Shown here piece by piece: positions 53,601 through 59,600 of a DNA stretch of 64,000 nt. Both the position numbers and the translations under genes were made by a program. The first letter of the stretch is position 1. Every line of letters starts with the position of its first letter. The notes beneath the pieces are model-generated. The model saw only the letters and a program-made list of their open reading frames with translations, ran no database searches and was not told where the DNA came from. Source of the stretch: Membranipora membranacea (lineage: Eukaryota; Bryozoa; Gymnolaemata; Cheilostomatida; Membraniporidae); contig OU612067.1 of the NCBI GenBank assembly GCA_914767715.1, positions 27,936,162 through 28,000,161 on the forward strand, read 5' to 3'.

Positions 53601-56600
53601 GTTGATCGGCCCGAGAGTGGGTACAGATATAAAAATTAGTACTTTGATTTAATTCAGATGCCTTTGATCGAGGTTCACTTTGATTCAGTTAACTTTGAAC
53701 GAGGTTAAATATTCTGTCTGTTACTAGCGTGTCCTCGAGTCGAGTTTGAGTGTACTGATGATGATGCTGGCTAAGATATATTTGGATGTTGTTATTGTGT
53801 CTGATGTTGGTAAAGAAAATTCTCCTGTTTGCTGCTGTAGATGCGACATAACTATGGACTATAATATCCCCACAAGAGGTTTGCATATTGTATTGTGGCC
53901 GGTCTGAAATCTGCAGACTGAGTATACAATAAAGCGAAAACTCCACACACCTGTAATCGCCTTTGTGCAAAATTTCCTGTTTTCCTTCTATTACATGCTC
54001 ATATATTCCACTGGATGAGAATATCAACCAAAAGCATCAAGAATCTAACAAAAGTGCAGAGCAAAGTTTCTATCCCAATATATCAGCACCTTTGACTATT
54101 AATTTTTGAGAATTTTATTATTAGCAGGGATAAATCAAGAGCAAAAAAAAGCCAATCAGGTTGTCCTGCAATTCAGTCAATACGCAGCTTGTGATAAAAT
54201 ACATTTTTGAGCTACAAGGGAGTAGGAAAAACAATAGCTGATATTATTATTTATGATATTGATGTTATTAATGATGTGTTGAACATATAAATATATTATT
54301 CATATATATATACACACAATAATTACATAATAAGTATTACCTGCTATGATTCTCTTTGGTGCGAGTGGCTGCATCTGAAGAGATGAAATACACAGAGGTA
54401 TTGTAGGCTGCCTGGGTGACCAGGAATATGATTCAATATTATTATGCATCAAAAATTAATTGCATGGTGAGGATTTCACAGTACTGTAAAGCAACATTTA
54501 TCTTTGTTCTCCATTAACTCAGAGAAAAATGAAAACTATCAATACAGATTGAATCAATATAAGAGGTTTAAGATACCAAGGGGCAAATAATGTAAGGATG
54601 GGCTGCAGAGAAAAGCATCACCTCATCACATCAGTTTCTCAGGAACTACTTGTCCCATCTCTCAAAAATTTCCTTCACTGACTTGTTGCTAGTAGTCTGA
54701 CTTATGTTTAATATCTCAAATTTTTTTAAACCGCAAGTTTCTCACTTCATTAATTGTACATTAACTAAAATACATTGAAAACATATAGGAAGCATAGGGC
54801 AAAATAATGCAGTAAGTTACCATAACTGTTGAACTTATCATCAAACGCCACGATCAAAACCTTAGATATACTCTCTACTTTAATGGAAGCTGGTGTGTAT
54901 AACATGTTGTTTAACCTATTTTCAGTTTTTTGGCTGGAGAGGAGTGCATGTTTTGGACCTAATAAAGCTAGTTTAGCCTCAAAAATCCAATAAATAAAGC
55001 CATAATCAATAATCGCTTCGATCCAAATTTAGACAATCTCCTGCTGTTCATCATGCTGACAATAAATTTGACTGACATCTTCCTGATTTCTGAATTTTGG
55101 CTGGAAAATTTTGACCGTAATTAGTGAAAATTTGGGTTATTATCTGTTACAGTTGTGGCATCCAGGAACTTTAAGCTGGTAAGATTATTGATGGAAGTGA
55201 CAGTAAAAGACCAAAATGGTACAATAAATTGGAAATTTTTTTTATGCAATATTGTGTTCACATATAATGAGGGGTCGCAAATGGCCATATGACTATTGCA
55301 AAAAAACAATTTCAAGACACGAAGACAGGAGACCTAAAAACATAATGTTTCACTAAAATGTCACTCCTCCTGATAGTGCCATGCCTCCTCTATATGATGA
55401 AAGCATAAACTAATGAAATACCTCAAAAACAAAGCACAGAGGGCACTTTTTGCCCCAAAGTGAACTTCCAGAAGTCACTGCGACTCAACGTCAAATAGTT
55501 GGGAGGTTTCAACTGTGAATAATTATTGGACATGATCGCCAATACAATATACAAGAGTTAAAAAGCGATATGTCACATTAATATTATAAAGATAGAATAT
55601 GAAACATGACATGATGTGCGGGTGCATGCAGTTGCATTATCTTTGTGCCCTTTGTAGCCCTTACTTGAGATACTAGTTAAATAGAGTAATTTGCTCAATT
55701 ATTGTTATGATGGTTTATGATTAACCTTGCACAAAATGATAAAAATCACAGGCGGAAAGGGATGAACGGAGACAAATTAACGCAGTCCTAGTCCATTCCC
55801 AGGGCAAGCCTAGTAGTTTAAAATGGACCAGTGAAAGCCCACTGACAGACCATGTTAAAGTTCTGGGGTTGTGTCAGGAGTTGTCCCTTATTACAGGGGG
55901 CGCTGAGCAGATGAGACCATAAGTTGGCACTTTTTTATAAAATCTATCATTGGAGCAGATCAAACTTTTTTGTCTGGCAGCCAGGGAAATTAAGATAGAA
56001 ACAAAATGAGGGTAATTTCATAGGCGGATTATGCTGGTCCACTTTATGAGACAAAAATTGACTGCGAATATAATTTGATATTTATTATATTATATATTAT
56101 AATAAATATATCTTTAAAATAAAGAGAAATAATAATATTCCAGCTTTGAATTTTGAATATTATATTAATCCAACCTGAAAATATTGATGGCAGAAAAAAA
56201 TTTCAGAATAACATATATATATTTTATGTTATTGTAATACAAAACAATTCTATATTTAATACAATAACTTAATATATATATGGAGAGACAAATTAACGCA
56301 GTCCCAGTCCATTCCCAGGGCGAGCCTAGTAGTTTAAAATGGACCAGTGAAAGCCCACTGACAGACCATGTTAAAGTTCTGGTCCAATTAGAATGCTGAT
56401 TGATGTATAGCAACTAAACTCTAGCTATATTATAAGGATTTGTTCATACAAATATAATAAGTTGAGGGTGTAGTAATTTACATTTGAAGTTACACTACAA
56501 TTGTCTGTTACTCGACACACTGGAGGCCCGATACCCAATCAGAACAGAACAACTCTCTTTTACTCATTTGCGATGATGTTTAGTTTTGTATGGAGTTACC

Positions 56601-59600
56601 CCTTCCATTGTGGAAGTGGGCAACTCAATGCAAAAGGTGTTAATTCAGTTTTTGGAATGTTTCCAGCTCAATTTGTCAAATCAAATTTTGTCACATGAAG
56701 TTGAAATTTACAAACACAGCTTTTTCTACCTCCTTTCCTCAATAAAATGACGGATCAGTCTTTGACATTACTTCAAGTCAGTGTGAAGAAATGTTTTATC
56801 TGTAAACTTGTTCTGTTCTTTATTATTCTATTATTTTTCTCTGTAGCTATAATTGTCCATTTTTATAATTTACAGCGTCAGCTTCCTGTCAAAGCTGAAA
56901 GTTTTGAATGTTGATTGGAACAAAGCACTGACAATCATACCTGAGGGCTTGTTCAGTATCGACACTCTAGAAGACGTACGCGATTTCAACTGCTCATCTC
57001 TCACATCTCCACCTCCAGCTGTCCTTCAACAAGGAGTAACGGCAGTAAGGAAATACTTTTATGACCTTCAGTTAGAGAAAGGCAGGAACCAGCGACTGAT
57101 TCCTGTCACTGTCATCGGACAGAGCAAAGCAGGAAAAACTAGCCTAGTGAAGAGTGTCCAACAGAACAAAAGAGTTCTGACAGAACGTCATTCCGATGGA
57201 GGAAAGCTGGATGAGGCCACAAAGGTTTTCAAAGTGTGCGAAGCAGAAGTCAATGAGTCTTCGAAACTGGTGTTCACTGACTTTGGGGGCCAAGCCATAT
57301 TTAACTTTTCGTATCAACTCACCTTCAAGGCACAATGTGTGCCCTTGCTTGTGATTGATATTGAGGAATTTGACACAATGGCCTCATCTGTAGGAGAGGA
57401 AGCAGCCAGCCAAGATCTAGCTCTTGCATGGCTGGCACAGCTTTATCTTGCTTGTCCTAGCCTTGGTCTACCCGTGGTTGTCCTCACTCATCGTGACAAA
57501 CTATCCGATGAATGTTTCAGTCTAAGAAAGCAGCAGCTGGTGGATATGACAGAGAAGCTGCGATGCCGAATAATCAAAGATGAAAAGAATGTAACAGCAT
57601 CCTCAAGCCCTGTATTATCAATGACTAGTTTCACAGACACGTCTAAGCAGTTGATGACGACTCAGAACATTTTAGATTTTTCTAAGGAATCTAAACAGAC
57701 ATGTAAACAGATATCAGACATTGAGAATCTCATCGATGTTCTCACATCTGCTGGATCAGTGTTGATTACAGAAATACCAGCTAGTTGGTATCGCCTGCTC
57801 ATCAAAATGACCAGCAAAACTGATGCGCCATTCCTCACTCTGTCAGAAATAGAAGCAGAATTTCCCGATGACGAAGAGCATGTCGCGCTCCAGTATCTGC
57901 ATTATACAGGAAGGATCATGTGGTTCAAAGACATTGGGAGCTTGTCTAACCTGATATTCCATCGTCCAGAAGTTCTCACCACTCTCATTGAAACACTCTA
58001 TAATCACACGCAAGAGGAGGCCTGGAATCACAGATTAGAAGTGTTCTCACCATACAATTTCAACGAACAGACAATAGAAAGAAGTAAATATGAGAAGATG
58101 ATTGAGCACTTTAAGTCAACAGGAGTAATGGAGGGTGCTCTACTCTACCATATACTAGAACAGGAATCAGAACTTCTGCCTGAGATTGGGATGACCATAC
58201 TGCAAACTTTCCATCTGACACACAAATATGGAAACAGATACATCGTTCCTTACTTTGCCAACACAAAGTTGAAGATTCCTAAGGTCCTTACACAGCTCAT
58301 CCCACTTAGGGTTGATTTGTTCCTGAGGGGCCTCCCAATCCCTGCATATGTACATTCACTGATCACAGCAGCATATCTCGACATTAACACAAATCCATTC
58401 AATCATGCCGAAGCTGGGGAAAATGGGGCAAAGGTGACAGAAGGCAACGGAATGTTCAAATATCTACTACATGATGCTGCCTCAAAGCGCGTAACAGTTG
58501 TCACCCTCACACCAGCAAAAAAGATCTGTGAGGCATGGAAGGATCAGCTCAGCTGCCTCAGAAAACTGACCACTTACCTCAAGTCTGTGTGGAAGGGGGT
58601 CCGTTATGAGAATGTGTTCTACTGTGCCCACTGTCTCCTCACCAACCAAGCTGCGCCAACAAGTGATGTCGATCCTGAATGGTTCAGCCAAACAGGAAAA
58701 GACAGCCTTCAACATCAGAGATCCACCAGTTACACAGGAGATGAAACTTGTGTCTGTCAGCATCACGGGGATCAGGCTGTCCCACGTCCACTCATGTATC
58801 CATGTGAGTAAGATTGGTCAGCTGAGAAATCATGTGTTGTAAATCTTTAGAAGATCGCCAAATACTCAGCACTCAATAATGATTTTCTCTTCTCCTTTGC
58901 TCATTACGGTTGATGTGTTATCCCAGGATTTTGAGATGTAACTTCCTCACCCTATCCTACATCCCCACTTCATTTATATCAAATTTAACACCTGTCTAAT
59001 TAAATTCATGTATCTTTAAACATTTCAGGTTCCCAGAGCAACGGCGATGGACACAGAAAGCTGGAAGCATACATCACAAATCTCGCTATGTTATCAGGTT
59101 AATATTGTGTCTGATTGTATAGATTAATGTTCAATATGTCCTATCATAAATATGTTAAACCCATTGTAAAACACCAAACATAGAGGTCACCTATACTGTT
59201 TTGTGGAAATCCTGACACTGTACGCCCCAAGTTTACTGAACAACTTTCTGATTTTTTTGTCATCTCCGCTACTGAAACGCATGATGATCAGAAGACCATC
59301 CCTGTTGATTGAAACACATGATTATGATCCTCCTGCCAAGTAAAATAAATATACATATATAGAAATATATAGAAATATATGTTTATATATATAATAATGT
59401 ATACATACATAATCATAATCTCCTTTCAGTTATATATATATATATATATATATGTATAAAAAGATATGGACTTTATTAATATTCGAGGCCCCTTCGTAAA
59501 GGTGGGCAAGCTAGGGTTATATATGAAGAATTCTCCTCCAAAAAGTGACAGTATTGGTGAATAAAAACTTGCAACTCTCCGATTGAGAAGCTCGAATCCT

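Noticed and set aside
58606-58842. Second open frame over the end of the ROC-COR exon
   Set aside because: The main frame continues to VPRPLMYPC, as expected at the end of ROCO proteins, and matches the phase of the next exons; this frame does not.
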